The notes under the pieces were generated by a model that saw only the letters and a program-made list of their open reading frames with translations, had not been told where the DNA came from and did not search any database. The position numbers and the translations under genes are program-made. A DNA stretch of 64,000 bases from Pseudomonas sp. LS-2 (GTDB lineage Bacteria; Pseudomonadota; Gammaproteobacteria; Pseudomonadales; Pseudomonadaceae), in the NCBI RefSeq assembly GCF_003605735.1, contig NZ_QXTJ01000033.1, positions 161,708 through 225,707 on the forward strand. The letters are read 5' to 3'. Positions 50,621 to 59,917 of this stretch are shown piece after piece; position 1 is the stretch's first letter; the number at the start of each line of letters is the position of its first letter.

Positions 50621-51312
50621 TGTCTGAAGTAGCAAGGCCTGACGTGTCAAAGCCTGACATGCCCCAGGTATGTGATGTGGTGGTACTGCTGTCCGGCACC
50701 GGCGGCAACCTGCAAGCGATGATCGACAGCTTTCAGGACAGTTCAAGCCCTGCTCGCATTCGCGCGGTGATTTCCAACCGCGCCGATGCCTACGGACTGG
50801 AGCGCGCCAGGAACGCGGGGATCGAAACCCGCGTTCTCGATCACCAGGCCTACGAGGGTCGCGAGGCCTTCGACGCGGCACTGATCGAACTGATCGACAC
50901 CTTTGCGCCGAAACTGGTGGTACTCGCCGGTTTCATGCGAATTCTCACGCCAGGCTTCGTGCGTCACTACCACGGCCGCCTGCTGAACATTCACCCTTCG
51001 CTGCTTCCCCTGTATAAAGGTTTGCACACGCACCAGCGCGCGCTGGAGGCTGGCGACGCCACGCACGGCTGCAGCGTACACTTCGTCACGGAGGAACTCG
51101 ATGGAGGGCCTCTGGTCGTACAAGCTGTGATTTCGGTAGAGTTGGACGACACGCCCGCCACACTGGCGCAAAGGGTTCATACCCAGGAACACCTGATCTA
51201 TCCGCTGGCGATTCGCTGGTTCGCAGAGGGCCGACTGGTTCTCGACGAACATGGCGCATCCTTGAACGACCAGCCACTGGGCCCCGGCGGCCACTTGATT
51301 CAGGCCACTTAA
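50620..51312 (+). CDS. purN: Phosphoribosylglycinamide formyltransferase
   Basis: PurN transfers a formyl group from 10-formyl-THF to GAR. The catalytic set is N123, H125 (LLNIHPSLLP) and D161 (VTEELDGGPLV). The start overlapping purM gives 230 residues; the first 18 or so ([16 protein letters not shown]) are an extension over E. coli PurN (212), and a second ATG at 50659 would give the shorter form. LSGTGGNLQAMID (24-36) is the phosphate-binding loop. Confidence 0.95.
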   Translation: MSEVARPDVSKPDMPQVCDVVVLLSGTGGNLQAMIDSFQDSSSPARIRAVISNRADAYGLERARNAGIETRVLDHQAYEGREAFDAALIELIDTFAPKLVVLAGFMRILTPGFVRHYHGRLLNIHPSLLPLYKGLHTHQRALEAGDATHGCSVHFVTEELDGGPLVVQAVISVELDDTPATLAQRVHTQEHLIYPLAIRWFAEGRLVLDEHGASLNDQPLGPGGHLIQAT

Positions 51313-51344
51313 TTCGGCTCTCTATTCCAAAGACAGGAGATACT

Positions 51345-52061
51345 ATGCGTCGCGCTTTGCTCTTCGCTTTCGCTCTGTTCGCACTCCCTGCGGTCAACGC
51401 GGCAGACCTTCAACCCTTCTCCGCCAGCTACACCGCTGACTTCAAACAACTCCCTGTCGGCGGCGGCAGCGCCAGCCGTAGCCTGGAAAAGAACGCCGAT
51501 GGCACCTGGACCTTGAGCTTCAAGGCGTCGATGATGATCGCCAGCCTGACTGAGGTCAGCACCCTGAAGTCCGACAAGGACACACTCCTGCCACAGACCT
51601 ACCAGTTCGAACGTGGCGGCCTGGGCAAGAGCAAGAAAGTCGATCTGGTGTTCGACTGGTCCACCAAGTTCATCACTGGCACCGACCGTGGCGACGCGGT
51701 GAAGATTCCGCTCAACAGCGGCATCCTCGACAAGTCCACCTACCAGCTCGCGCTGCAGCACGATGTGGCCGCAGGCAAGAAGAGCATGAGTTATCAGGTG
51801 GTCGACGGTGATGAGGTCGATACCTATGACTTCCGCGTACTGGGCACTGAAAAAGTCGATACCAAAGTCGGCTCGGTCGATGCGATCAAGGTCGAGCGCG
51901 TGCGTGACCCAACGCAGAACAAGCGCATTACCGTGATGTGGTTCGCCAAGGACTACGACTACCTGCTGGTTCGCTTGCAGCAGGTGGAGACCGATGGCAA
52001 GGAATACAACATCATGCTGCAGGATGGGACGGTGAACGGTAAGGCGGTCAAAGGCAGCTGA
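51345..52061 (+). CDS. Exported DUF3108 protein
   Basis: A 238-residue protein with a signal peptide (MRRALLFAFALFALPAVNAA) and a beta-rich mature domain: FSASYTADFKQLPVGGGSAS, then LPQTYQFERGGLGKSKKVDL and RITVMWFAKDYDYLLVRL, the DUF3108 pattern. The family may bind lipids or cell-envelope ligands, which I cannot confirm. It follows purN after 32 bases and ends at a strong terminator. Confidence 0.83.
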   Translation: MRRALLFAFALFALPAVNAADLQPFSASYTADFKQLPVGGGSASRSLEKNADGTWTLSFKASMMIASLTEVSTLKSDKDTLLPQTYQFERGGLGKSKKVDLVFDWSTKFITGTDRGDAVKIPLNSGILDKSTYQLALQHDVAAGKKSMSYQVVDGDEVDTYDFRVLGTEKVDTKVGSVDAIKVERVRDPTQNKRITVMWFAKDYDYLLVRLQQVETDGKEYNIMLQDGTVNGKAVKGS

Positions 52062-52087
52062 TCCGGGTTTGTATTGTGTCCTGTGAG

Positions 52088-52113
52088 ACCCCGCTGACAT
52101 GGCGGGGTTTTTT
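52088..52113 (+). terminator. Terminator after the DUF3108 gene
   Basis: ACCCCGC and GCGGGGT pair around TGACATG with one base adjusted, followed by TTTTT. Confidence 0.9.
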
Positions 52114-52199
52114 ATTGGGGCATCGGCGCAGGCCATTGAGCGTTGATCCCTTATGTTTTGTGGCGCTGATCTTTGTTCTGCCTAACGGCAGAAGTATTC

Positions 52200-52400
52200 C
52201 GCCTTCGGCGGGTTACTTGAAAAGACCCCAAGTAACCAAGGGTCTAGCGCTCCCTGTCCGGCCCGACTTCGTCGGGTTCCCTCGTCTCCGGCATTGCTCC
52301 GGGGGCACGCCGCCGACCGGCCATCCCTGGCCGAACGGCGGCTAGCGCGACATCCATGTCGCGCTGCCCCCTACGCAACGCCTGCGCTCGGCCTGCCAAA
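52200..52400. repeat. Long inverted repeat, left arm
   Basis: The first 45 bases (52200-52244, starting CGCCTTCGGCGGGTTACTTG) match the right arm's end (52872-52916, inverted) with one difference. Inward, similarity continues imperfectly through GGC..GCCGCC and CATCCATG elements to about 52400. Confidence 0.8.
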
Positions 52401-52536
52401 GTCGCAATTTGCGGCGTCTGAACTACTGCGCACTTAGAGGCAAGATCAAAAGCCAATGCGGCTCACCGCCCTGACCTGATCCGGCTTCTCCCATGGAGTT
52501 TGGTGGTGAATTTAACTCCGAGTACGCCGCGAACCC

Positions 52537-52604
52537 TGTAGCCGTCCGGCTTGCCGGCGGTGGCGTACGGAAGATCGCTACCGCCGGCAAGCCGGACTGC
52601 TACA
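52537..52604. repeat. REP doublet, GTAGCCGTCCGG type
   Basis: TGTAGCCGTCCGGCTTGCCG and the inverse arm ending CCGGACTGCTACA flank a 20-base spacer. The left arm has one change (C for A). It lies inside the interval bounded by the long inverted repeats. Confidence 0.88.
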
Positions 52605-52644
52605 GGTTCGGCGTTCACAGGTCATGGCGATTGCCGTTGCCATT

Positions 52645-52674
52645 GATCTTGATCTTGATCTTGATCTTGATCTT
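52645..52674. repeat. Hexanucleotide tandem repeat (GATCTT)x5
   Basis: Five uninterrupted copies of GATCTT. On the minus strand it reads AAGATC and would encode Lys-Ile pairs if translated. It lies between REP doublet and right arm of the long inverted repeat. Confidence 0.93.
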
Positions 52675-52704
52675 CGTACGCCATAGCCCAGACACCACAA
52701 AACG

Positions 52705-52916
52705 CGACTTGGGTGCAGGCTGAACGCAGGCGGCGCGGAGTGGGCCGAGCGGCATGGATGCCGCGAGAGCCGCCCCCCGCCATGGATGGCGGATGGCGGA
52801 TGGCGGCGGGCCCACGGAGCGTCGCCGAAGTGAGGGTACGGCGACGAAGGAGCCGCCAAACCAGGAGCCAGGACCCTTGGTTACTTGGGGTCTTTTCAAG
52901 TAACTCGCCGAAGGCG
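52705..52916. repeat. Long inverted repeat, right arm
   Basis: Ends with the 45-base core (52872-52916), reverse complementary to 52200-52244. The inward part (GGCATGGATGCC, GGCGGATGGCGG, CGGAGCGTCGCC) resembles the left arm imperfectly. It also holds three copies of GGATGGC at 52784-52804. Confidence 0.78.
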
Positions 52917-53241
52917 AAATAGGCCTGGCGTTAGCCAGTCCCCACCAAGGCCAGCGCCGATACTGGTTAAGTACCCAAATCACAACGCAAGAAAAGCCCC
53001 CACGAACCGCCATTTTCACGGCACCCAATGGTCCCCAAGCGAACATGAAACTTTCTTCACGCCACTCAAACGAGTGCGACAAACCGTCGCACGCCCTTCT
53101 AAAACAACCCCTTACCGATTCTTGCGAAATCGGGAAATAACCTTTACCAAAATCGTCGGTTTACTTAGCAAGCTACCAAAACCTATAAAGTAACCACTGC
53201 GACGTCCTGCCGCAGATTTCAAAGAGTCAGGAGTTTTCAAT

Positions 53242-53433
53242 ATGACGGTTACTGTTACTGAACGCGACGACGCCCACATCTCCCACGAAAGCATCGCGGA
53301 TGGCATTCAGATCTGGGATGTACGCCAGCAAGACCAACTGGTAGGGATGTTTCACCACGAATCGGACGCACAGCGTTACGCAGCAGAGCTCGCAGAGCTG
53401 GAAGCCAAGAAGGCAGCGAGCAACTCGCAATAA
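53242..53433 (+). CDS. 63-residue protein of unknown function
   Basis: ATG at 53242 with AGGAG nine bases upstream. The protein (MTVTVTERDDAHISHESIAD then IQIWDVRQQDQLVGMFHHES and a Glu/Ala/Lys tail) looks like a small soluble fold, with a short beta part and a C-terminal helix. A terminator follows. I do not recognise a named family. Confidence 0.75.
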   Translation: MTVTVTERDDAHISHESIADGIQIWDVRQQDQLVGMFHHESDAQRYAAELAELEAKKAASNSQ

Positions 53434-53450
53434 CGGAATCGCAGCAAAAC

Positions 53451-53478
53451 AAAACCCGCCGAGGCGGGTTTTGTTGTT
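53451..53478. terminator. Bidirectional terminator
   Basis: AAAACCCGCC and GGCGGGTTTT pair perfectly, with T-rich sequence after the stem on both strands (TTGTTGTTTT on plus, TTGTTTTGC on minus). It separates the convergent 63-residue gene and the DUF2058 gene. Confidence 0.93.
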
Positions 53479-53485
53479 TTCGCGT

Positions 53486-54028
53486 TTACCACATCAGATC
53501 GTCAGGGATCTTGTAGGCCGCATACGGATCGTCGCCATCCGGCTCCTCGGTCGGCTCGCTCAGCATCACGATACGACGCGGATCACGCTCCTGAACCTTG
53601 AGCGCCGCCTCGCGAGGAATAACCTCGTAGGTACCGCCATGATGCACGATGGCCAGTGAACCGTTGCTCAACTTGCTGCGCATCAGCGAGTTGACCGACA
53701 GGCGCTTGACCTTCTTGTCGTCGACGAAGTTGTAGTAATCCTCGGTGGTCAGCTTTGGCAGTCGCGTCGCTTCGATCAACTGTTTGACCTGGGCGGCACG
53801 GGCTTTCTGCTCGGCCTTCTCCTGCCGCTGACGGTTCAGTTCCTGATCGCGTTTGGCCTTCTCGGCCAAGGCTTCCTGAGCGGCACGCTGGTTCGTGTCG
53901 TCGGCTACGGCCTGACCCTTGTGCACCAGACGCTGTTCTTTCTGCTTGTTCTTGGCGACCTGCTTGGCCTGTTTCTCATTGACCAGGCCCGCTTTGAGCA
54001 ATTGGTCACGAAGGGAAATACCCGCCAT
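53486..54028 (-). CDS. DUF2058 (YaiL-like) protein
   Basis: A 180-residue, highly charged protein. The N-terminal SLRDQLLKAGLVNEKQAKQV (5-24) and long basic coiled region (30-85) followed by KLTTEDYYNFVDDKKVKRL and the SKLSNGSLAIVHHGGTYEVI part are the family pattern. Function is unknown; the family is nucleoprotein-like. It ends 26 bases before mazG reads in on the same strand. Confidence 0.88.
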   Translation of the reverse strand: MAGISLRDQLLKAGLVNEKQAKQVAKNKQKEQRLVHKGQAVADDTNQRAAQEALAEKAKRDQELNRQRQEKAEQKARAAQVKQLIEATRLPKLTTEDYYNFVDDKKVKRLSVNSLMRSKLSNGSLAIVHHGGTYEVIPREAALKVQERDPRRIVMLSEPTEEPDGDDPYAAYKIPDDLMW

Positions 54029-54054
54029 CTGTCTTCTCTCTCTAAATAGTCAAC

Positions 54055-54888
54055 TCAACCGCAGTTGGGCGTGATCTTTTCCTGGCGCTTGGCTTCGCCC
54101 CAAAGCGCATCCATCTCTTCGAGGCTGCAATCTTCGATGGGGCGTCGGGTGTCGCGCAAGGCCTGTTCGATAAAACGAAAGCGCCGCTCGAACTTGCCGT
54201 TCGCGGCGCGCAAGGCATTTTCCGGATCGACCTTGAGGTGACGGGCCAGATTGACCACCACGAACAGCAGATCGCCAATCTCTTCGTTGATCCCGTCGCT
54301 GTCGTTGTCGGCCATGGCTTCGAGAACCTCATCGAGTTCCTCGCGCACCTTGTCGACCACCGGCAGCGCATCCGGCCAGTCGAAACCGACCTGTGCCGCG
54401 CGCTTCTGCAACTTGGCTGCCCGCGACAATGCGGGCAATACGTTCGGGACGTCATCGAGCAACGACAACTGCTCTGGAACGTGAGCTTTTTCGGCGCGCT
54501 CCTGGGCCTTGATTTCTTCCCAGCGATGCTTGACCTGATCTTCGCTCAGGCGCGGCGTTTCCAGCGGCGCATACAGATCGCCCGTGGGAAACACATGGGG
54601 GTGGCGACGAATCAGCTTGCGGGTGATGCCGTCGACCACGCCGTCGAACTCGAACCGCCCCTCCTCTCGCGCCAACTGGCAGTAATACACCACCTGAAAC
54701 AGCAGATCGCCCAACTCGCCCCGCAGATCGTCGAAGGACCCGCGCTCAATGGCGTCGGCCACTTCGTACGCCTCTTCGAGCGTGTGCGGCACGATGGTCG
54801 CGTAATTCTGCTTCACGTCCCACGGGCAACCGTACTGCGGGTCGCGCAAACGGGCCATGAGGTTTAGCAAGTCCTGGAGCTTATACAT
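54055..54888 (-). CDS. mazG: Nucleoside triphosphate pyrophosphohydrolase MazG
   Basis: MazG hydrolyses NTPs and dNTPs to monophosphates, and in E. coli it can lower ppGpp. The 277-residue protein has two MazG domains. The first shows EEAYEVADAIERGSFDDLRGELGDLLFQV (about 36-64) with the EExxE...ExxD metal residues; the second has VREELDEVLEAM and EEIGDLLFVVVNLAR. It is next to relA, on the same strand, separated by a REP doublet. Confidence 0.94.
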   Translation of the reverse strand: MYKLQDLLNLMARLRDPQYGCPWDVKQNYATIVPHTLEEAYEVADAIERGSFDDLRGELGDLLFQVVYYCQLAREEGRFEFDGVVDGITRKLIRRHPHVFPTGDLYAPLETPRLSEDQVKHRWEEIKAQERAEKAHVPEQLSLLDDVPNVLPALSRAAKLQKRAAQVGFDWPDALPVVDKVREELDEVLEAMADNDSDGINEEIGDLLFVVVNLARHLKVDPENALRAANGKFERRFRFIEQALRDTRRPIEDCSLEEMDALWGEAKRQEKITPNCG

Positions 54889-54938
54889 TGAAAGTCCTAT
54901 CGATACTTCGGCTCAAGACATCCGGCGCCTGAAGCACC

Positions 54939-55004
54939 GCTATCGCGAGCAAGCTCACGCCTGCAGGACATCGCATTCCCTGTAGGCGCGAGCTTGCTCG
55001 CGAT
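54939..55004. repeat. REP doublet, GCGAGC(A)AGCTC type
   Basis: CTATCGCGAGCAAGCTCACG and TGTAGGCGCGAGCTTGCTCG followed by CGATCAG are inverse arms of a third REP class, sharing TATCGCG..AAGCTC with the single unit at 2950. It lies between mazG and relA. Confidence 0.83.
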
Positions 55005-55029
55005 CAGCGGTTGCCAGAACAACGCCTGG

Positions 55030-57273
55030 TCAAGGCGTACGATTACGCCGTGTCTCGATGATGTTCGGCAACTGCGAGATACGCCCCAGCAAACGGCCCA
55101 GTGCATCGAGCCCCGGGATTTCGATGGTCAGCGACATCAGCGCAGTGTTGTCTTCCTTGTTCGAGCGGGTGTTGACCGCCAGCACGTTGATGCGCTCGTT
55201 GAGCAGCACCTGGGAGACGTCACGCAGCAGCCCGGAACGGTCGTAGGCACGGATGATGATGTCCACCGGGTACGTGAGCACTGGCACCGGGCCCCAACTG
55301 ACCTGAATGATCCGTTCAGGTTCGCGTCCGCCCAGTTGCAGCACCGAGGCGCAGTCCTGACGGTGAATGCTCACACCGCGGCCTTGTGTGATGTAACCGA
55401 CGATGGCATCGCCGGGCAACGGCTGGCAGCAGCCGGCCATCTGGGTCATCAGGTTGCCGACGCCCTGAATCTGAATGTCGCCACGCTTGCCCGGCTTGTA
55501 ACCGGTGGCTTTGCGTGGAATCAGCTCCAGTTGCTCGTTGCCGCGCTCCGGCTCGACCAGTTGCTGTGCGAGATTGACCAGCTGCGCCAGACGCAAATCA
55601 CCAGCACCCAACGCGGCGAACATATCTTCGGCGGTCCGCATGTTGGCTTTTTCCGCCAACTTGTCGAAGTCCACCTGCGGCAGAGCCAGACGTGCCAGTT
55701 CCCGTTCGAGCAGGACCTTACCGGCGGCGACGTTCTGATCGCGGGCCTGCAATTTGAACCAGTGAACGATTTTGGCCCGCGCCCTGGAGGTTGTGATGTA
55801 GCCCAGGTTCGAGTTCAGCCAGTCACGGCTCGGCGTGCCGTGCTTGCTGGTGATGATCTCGACCTGCTCACCGGTTTGCAGGCTGTAGTTAAGCGGGACG
55901 ATACGGCCGTTGATCTTCGCGCCACGGCAGTTGTGGCCGATTTCGGTGTGTACCCGATAGGCGAAGTCCAGCGGTGTCGCGCCTTTGGGCAAGTCGATGG
56001 CATGGCCGTCCGGGGTGAAGACATACACCCGGTCCGGCTCGATATCGACGCGCAGCTGCTCGGCCAGACCGCCGATATCACCCAGTTCTTCGTGCCACTC
56101 CAGCACCTGACGCAACCACGAGATTTTCTCCTCGTAGTGGTTGGAACTGGATTTGACGTCGGTGCCCTTGTACTTCCAGTGGGCACAGACGCCGAGCTCG
56201 GCCTCTTCGTGCATCGCGTGGGTGCGGATCTGCACTTCCAGCACCTTGCCCTCGGGACCGATCACCGCCGTGTGCAGCGAGCGATAGCCGTTCTCCTTGG
56301 GGTTGGCGATGTAGTCGTCGAATTCCTTGGGGATGTGACGCCAGAGGGTGTGGACGATGCCGAGCGCGGTGTAGCAGTCGCGCATTTCCGGGACCAGCAC
56401 GCGCACGGCGCGAACGTCGTAGATCTGGCTGAATTCCAGACCCTTGCGCTGCATTTTGCGCCAGATCGAATAGATGTGTTTGGCCCGGCCGCTGATATCG
56501 GCGGTCACGCCGGTGGCCAGCAGTTCGTTTTCAAGCTGACACATCACGTCGGTGATGAAACGCTCGCGGTCAAGACGACGCTCATGCAGCAGCTTGGCGA
56601 TCTGTTTGTATTGCTCAGGCTCCAGGTAACGGAAGGACAGGTCCTCCAGTTCCCATTTGATATGCCCAATGCCCAGACGGTGAGCCAGCGGCGCGTAGAT
56701 GTCGAAGACTTCCCGGGCAACGCGGTTGCGCTTCTCGTCGTCAGTGTTCTTCACGGCGCGGATGGCGCAGGTGCGTTCGGCGAGCTTGATCAGCGCGACA
56801 CGCACGTCGTCGACCATGGCGACCAGCATCTTGCGCAGGTTCTCCACCTGCGCCTGAGTGCCGAGCACCAGCGATTGGCGCGGGCTGAGACTGGCGCTAA
56901 TGGCCGCCATGCGCAGCACGCCATCGATCAACTTGGCCACCGTCGGGCCGAAGCGCTGACTGACGTCGGGCAAGGGAATCTTGCCCTCGCGCACGCCGCG
57001 GTAGATCACGGCGGCGATGAGCGAGTCCTGGTCCAGCTTGAGGTCGGCCAGGATTTCAGCGATTTCCAGGCCCGTCTGAAAACTCGACGTGCCTTCGGCC
57101 CAGAGGTTCTTGGCGGCGTTGTCCTGCTGCTCGGCTTGCCGGGCAAATTCACAGGCTTCCTTCAAGGCCTGTCGGTCCACTGCGAGGTCGACGCTGACCA
57201 CATGATCAAGCCATGCGTCGAGGTTGATACTGCCGTCTGTGTTTATCGGCTGGTGTGCTCTCACCTGTACCAT
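55030..57273 (-). CDS. relA: GTP pyrophosphokinase (stringent response)
   Basis: RelA makes (p)ppGpp on ribosomes stalled by amino-acid shortage. The 747-residue protein has a degenerate HD hydrolase region (about 60-200), the synthetase domain with YDVRAVRVLVPEMRDCYTALGI and ENGYRSLHTAVIGPEG (about 300-350), TGS (VYVFTPDGHAIDLPKGATPL), a zinc-finger-type region with AGCCQPLPGDAIVG, and a C-terminal ACT domain (VDIIIRAYDRSGLLRDVSQV). The HD motif lacks a proper metal site, as in other gamma-proteobacterial RelA. Length is typical (E. coli 744). Confidence 0.97.
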   Translation of the reverse strand: MVQVRAHQPINTDGSINLDAWLDHVVSVDLAVDRQALKEACEFARQAEQQDNAAKNLWAEGTSSFQTGLEIAEILADLKLDQDSLIAAVIYRGVREGKIPLPDVSQRFGPTVAKLIDGVLRMAAISASLSPRQSLVLGTQAQVENLRKMLVAMVDDVRVALIKLAERTCAIRAVKNTDDEKRNRVAREVFDIYAPLAHRLGIGHIKWELEDLSFRYLEPEQYKQIAKLLHERRLDRERFITDVMCQLENELLATGVTADISGRAKHIYSIWRKMQRKGLEFSQIYDVRAVRVLVPEMRDCYTALGIVHTLWRHIPKEFDDYIANPKENGYRSLHTAVIGPEGKVLEVQIRTHAMHEEAELGVCAHWKYKGTDVKSSSNHYEEKISWLRQVLEWHEELGDIGGLAEQLRVDIEPDRVYVFTPDGHAIDLPKGATPLDFAYRVHTEIGHNCRGAKINGRIVPLNYSLQTGEQVEIITSKHGTPSRDWLNSNLGYITTSRARAKIVHWFKLQARDQNVAAGKVLLERELARLALPQVDFDKLAEKANMRTAEDMFAALGAGDLRLAQLVNLAQQLVEPERGNEQLELIPRKATGYKPGKRGDIQIQGVGNLMTQMAGCCQPLPGDAIVGYITQGRGVSIHRQDCASVLQLGGREPERIIQVSWGPVPVLTYPVDIIIRAYDRSGLLRDVSQVLLNERINVLAVNTRSNKEDNTALMSLTIEIPGLDALGRLLGRISQLPNIIETRRNRTP

Positions 57274-57433
57274 GTTGCTTACCTTCCCTACGGCGCGATG
57301 AAATGCGCCATCAGTCGCCAGCCTTCTTCAGCGCACACACCTTGCGGGCCATGCAAGAGCCTATGCGCGGGCCAGTCGGATTAAACGAGATTCCCTGTGA
57401 GGCGTCGGCTCGGATCCTGGAGCCCTGCTTGCC

Positions 57434-58789
57434 TCACTTACTCGCTTCAAATAACGCCATTGCCTCGACATGCGCTGTCTGCGGAAACATATCGAGGATT
57501 CCGGCACGTTTTAAACGGTAGCCCTGCCTGATCAATTCGACCGTGTCGCGCGCCAAAGTTGCCGGGTTGCACGACACATAAACCAAACGTTCAGCACCCA
57601 GTGACTTCAACTTGCGGACCACTTCGAACGCCCCGTCACGCGGGGGATCGAGCAGTACCGCGCAGAAACCTTCCGCCACCCAGGGCGCCTTGTCCAGCGG
57701 CTGCGACAGATCCGCCTGATAAAACTTCACATTGTGCAAATCATTGCTCAGTGCATTGCCCGTTGCGCGTTGCACCATGGTCTCGACGCCCTCCACTGCC
57801 ACCACTTCGCGTGCGGATTGCGACAGTGGCAAGGCGAAGTTACCAAGCCCGCAGAACAAGTCCAGCACTCGTTCGTGCGGACGTGGATCAAGCCACGCCA
57901 ACGCCTGCGCGATCATCGCGGTATTGACCTGTGCGTTGATCTGCACGAAGTCGCCCGGACGATACGCCAGCTCCAGATTCCAGGGTTCAAGACGAAAGCC
58001 CAGCGGCGCCGAAGGATTCACCGGCTGCGGCCCATCTTCGCCGTGCAACCACAGCTGCGCGTCATGGGTTTCGCAGAATGCCTTGAGAACGTCCAGATCC
58101 TTGTCCGCCAGCGGCGCGGTATGGCGCAGCAAAACGGCGTTGGCCGATCCGCTGAACAGTTCGACGTGACCCAGCGCCTGAGGCTTGCTCAAGCGTCTGA
58201 GCATGTCCGGTAACGCCGTCATGATCGGTTGCAAGGCCTGTACCAGCACCGGGCATTGATCGATGGCGATGATGTCTTGACTGGAGGCTGCACGAAAACC
58301 CACCACCAGGCGTTTGCCTTTGGCGTCCCAGCGAACGGCGACGCGGGCACGACGTCGGTAGGCGTACTCATCGCCGGTCAACGGCGCGGCCCACTGCTCG
58401 GGCTCGACACCGGCAACGCGACTCAACTGTTCGGCGAGCATGCGCTGTTTCAGGGCAAGCTGCTCGTCGTGGGGCATCTGTTGCACGCTGCAACCGCCAC
58501 ATCGTCCGAAGTGCGCGCAAGGCGCCGGACGACGCATGGGGCTGGCGTTGAATACACGCTCGGTGCGCGCCTCGACCACTTTGCCGTGGGCGCCAAGCAC
58601 CCGGGCTTCCACCTCTTCTCCGGCCAGACTGCCCGCCACGAACCAGGTTCGCCCCTCAATGAAGCCGATGCCTCGGCCGTCGCTGGACAGACGCTCGATG
58701 GTCAGACGTTGCTTTTTACCGGTCGGGACCTGCGTCGTCCGGGTGCCGCCACTGGGCTGGAAACGCAGGCCTGCATCACGCTTGGCCAT
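57434..58789 (-). CDS. rlmD: 23S rRNA (uracil-1939-C5)-methyltransferase
   Basis: RlmD (RumA) methylates U1939 of 23S rRNA with SAM. The 451-residue protein has a TRAM domain (about 26-78), the 4Fe-4S cysteines C91, C97, C100 and one in IDQCPVL, the SAM site [14 protein letters not shown] and the catalytic Cys in [13 protein letters not shown]. Its start shares a base with the cysM stop (TGATG). Confidence 0.96.
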   Translation of the reverse strand: MAKRDAGLRFQPSGGTRTTQVPTGKKQRLTIERLSSDGRGIGFIEGRTWFVAGSLAGEEVEARVLGAHGKVVEARTERVFNASPMRRPAPCAHFGRCGGCSVQQMPHDEQLALKQRMLAEQLSRVAGVEPEQWAAPLTGDEYAYRRRARVAVRWDAKGKRLVVGFRAASSQDIIAIDQCPVLVQALQPIMTALPDMLRRLSKPQALGHVELFSGSANAVLLRHTAPLADKDLDVLKAFCETHDAQLWLHGEDGPQPVNPSAPLGFRLEPWNLELAYRPGDFVQINAQVNTAMIAQALAWLDPRPHERVLDLFCGLGNFALPLSQSAREVVAVEGVETMVQRATGNALSNDLHNVKFYQADLSQPLDKAPWVAEGFCAVLLDPPRDGAFEVVRKLKSLGAERLVYVSCNPATLARDTVELIRQGYRLKRAGILDMFPQTAHVEAMALFEASK

Positions 58790-59691
58790 CAGTTGGGCGC
58801 ATCGTAGACACCGGTCGACAGGTAACGGTCGCCCCGGTCACAGATGATCGCGACCATGACCGCATTTTCCACTTCCTGAGAAAGACGCAGCATGCCGGCA
58901 ACTGCGCCGCCAGAAGATACGCCGCAGAAGATGCCTTCTTCGCGGGCCAGACGACGCATGACGTCCTCGGCTTCGCTCTGGGCCATGTCCATGATCCGGT
59001 CCACACGGTCGGCCTGGTAGATCTTTGGCAGGTATTCGTGCGGCCAGCGGCGGATGCCCGGAATGGCTGAGCCGTCCATCGGCTGCAGACCGACGATCTG
59101 GATCTGCGGGTTCTGTTCCTTGAGGTAACGCGAGGTGCCCATGATGGTACCGGTGGTCCCCATGGAGCTGACGAAATGGGTGATGGTGCCGCCGGTCTGT
59201 TGCCAGATTTCCGGGCCGGTGCCGACGTAGTGGGCTTCGGGGTTATCGCCATTGGCGAACTGGTCCAGCACCTTGCCGCGGCCTTCGGCCTGCATGCGTT
59301 CAGCCAGATCGCGAGCGCCTTCCATGCCCTCTTCCTTGCTGACCAGAATCAGCTCGGCACCATAGGCGGTCATCGCGGCCTTGCGCTCGGCGCTGGAGTT
59401 GTCCGGCATGATCAGGATCATGCGGTAACCCTTGATCGCCGCGGCCATGGCCAGGGCAATGCCGGTATTGCCGGAGGTGGCTTCGATCAGGGTATCGCCC
59501 TGATGGATCTGCCCGCGCAACTCGGCGCGGGTGATCATCGACAGCGCCGGACGGTCCTTGACGGAACCGGCCGGGTTATTGCCTTCGAGCTTGAGCAGCA
59601 ACATGTTGCTGGTGTTCCCGGCCATGCGTTGCAGACGCACCAGCGGGGTGTTGCCGACGCAATCGGCGATGGTTTGATACTGCAGGGTCAT
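58789..59691 (-). CDS. cysM: Cysteine synthase B
   Basis: CysM makes cysteine from O-acetylserine with sulfide or thiosulfate. The 300-residue PLP enzyme has the PLP lysine K45 in [13 protein letters not shown] and the phosphate loop [16 protein letters not shown]. It lacks the long C-terminus of CysK, as is typical for CysM. It is co-transcribed with rlmD. Confidence 0.94.
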   Translation of the reverse strand: MTLQYQTIADCVGNTPLVRLQRMAGNTSNMLLLKLEGNNPAGSVKDRPALSMITRAELRGQIHQGDTLIEATSGNTGIALAMAAAIKGYRMILIMPDNSSAERKAAMTAYGAELILVSKEEGMEGARDLAERMQAEGRGKVLDQFANGDNPEAHYVGTGPEIWQQTGGTITHFVSSMGTTGTIMGTSRYLKEQNPQIQIVGLQPMDGSAIPGIRRWPHEYLPKIYQADRVDRIMDMAQSEAEDVMRRLAREEGIFCGVSSGGAVAGMLRLSQEVENAVMVAIICDRGDRYLSTGVYDAPN

Positions 59692-59818
59692 GGCGTGTTC
59701 GCGATCCAGACGTGCGGGGGTCGCCTATCATACCGGCAATCGCCTCAAGCCCATATCACGCAAAGTGAGTTCGATATAGCGAAAGGAAATAAGCACTCGG
59801 ACTCCGGTGTCAGCCCCC

Positions 59819-59905
59819 GTAGGAGCGCGCTTGCCCGCGATAGCGTCGTCCGAGCCGCTGCGAATTACTCAGAAATAGTGCGATCGCGGGCAAGCGCGCT
59901 CCTAC
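59819..59905. repeat. REP doublet, GTAGGAGCGCGC type
   Basis: GTAGGAGCGCGCTTGCCCGC and its exact inverse (ending GCGCGCTCCTAC) flank about 40 bases. It lies between cysM and the histidine-kinase gene and is the same type as the doublet at 15163. Confidence 0.9.
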
Positions 59906-59917
59906 AGGGCCCGAGTG

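Larger units (their letters stand above)
52114..53241. other. 1.1-kb repeat-rich intergenic region
   Basis: There is no supported gene. It contains the long imperfect inverted repeat (52200-52400 and 52705-52916), a REP doublet (52537-52604), a hexamer tandem repeat (52645-52674) and a heptamer tandem repeat (52784-52806). Several open frames cross it on both strands, but their peptides are repeat-derived (KIKIKIKI, LILILILI). Confidence 0.7.

Noticed and set aside
52615..53082. 155-codon minus-strand frame with KI repeats
   Set aside because: Encoded by the hexamer repeat and inverted-repeat DNA; composition and position point to a spurious frame.
54994..57384. A very long open frame (about 796 codons) on the plus strand opposite relA
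   Set aside because: It mirrors relA codons; its peptide is rich in Asp/Val/Gln/His strings typical of GC-rich antisense frames. relA has all its motifs.
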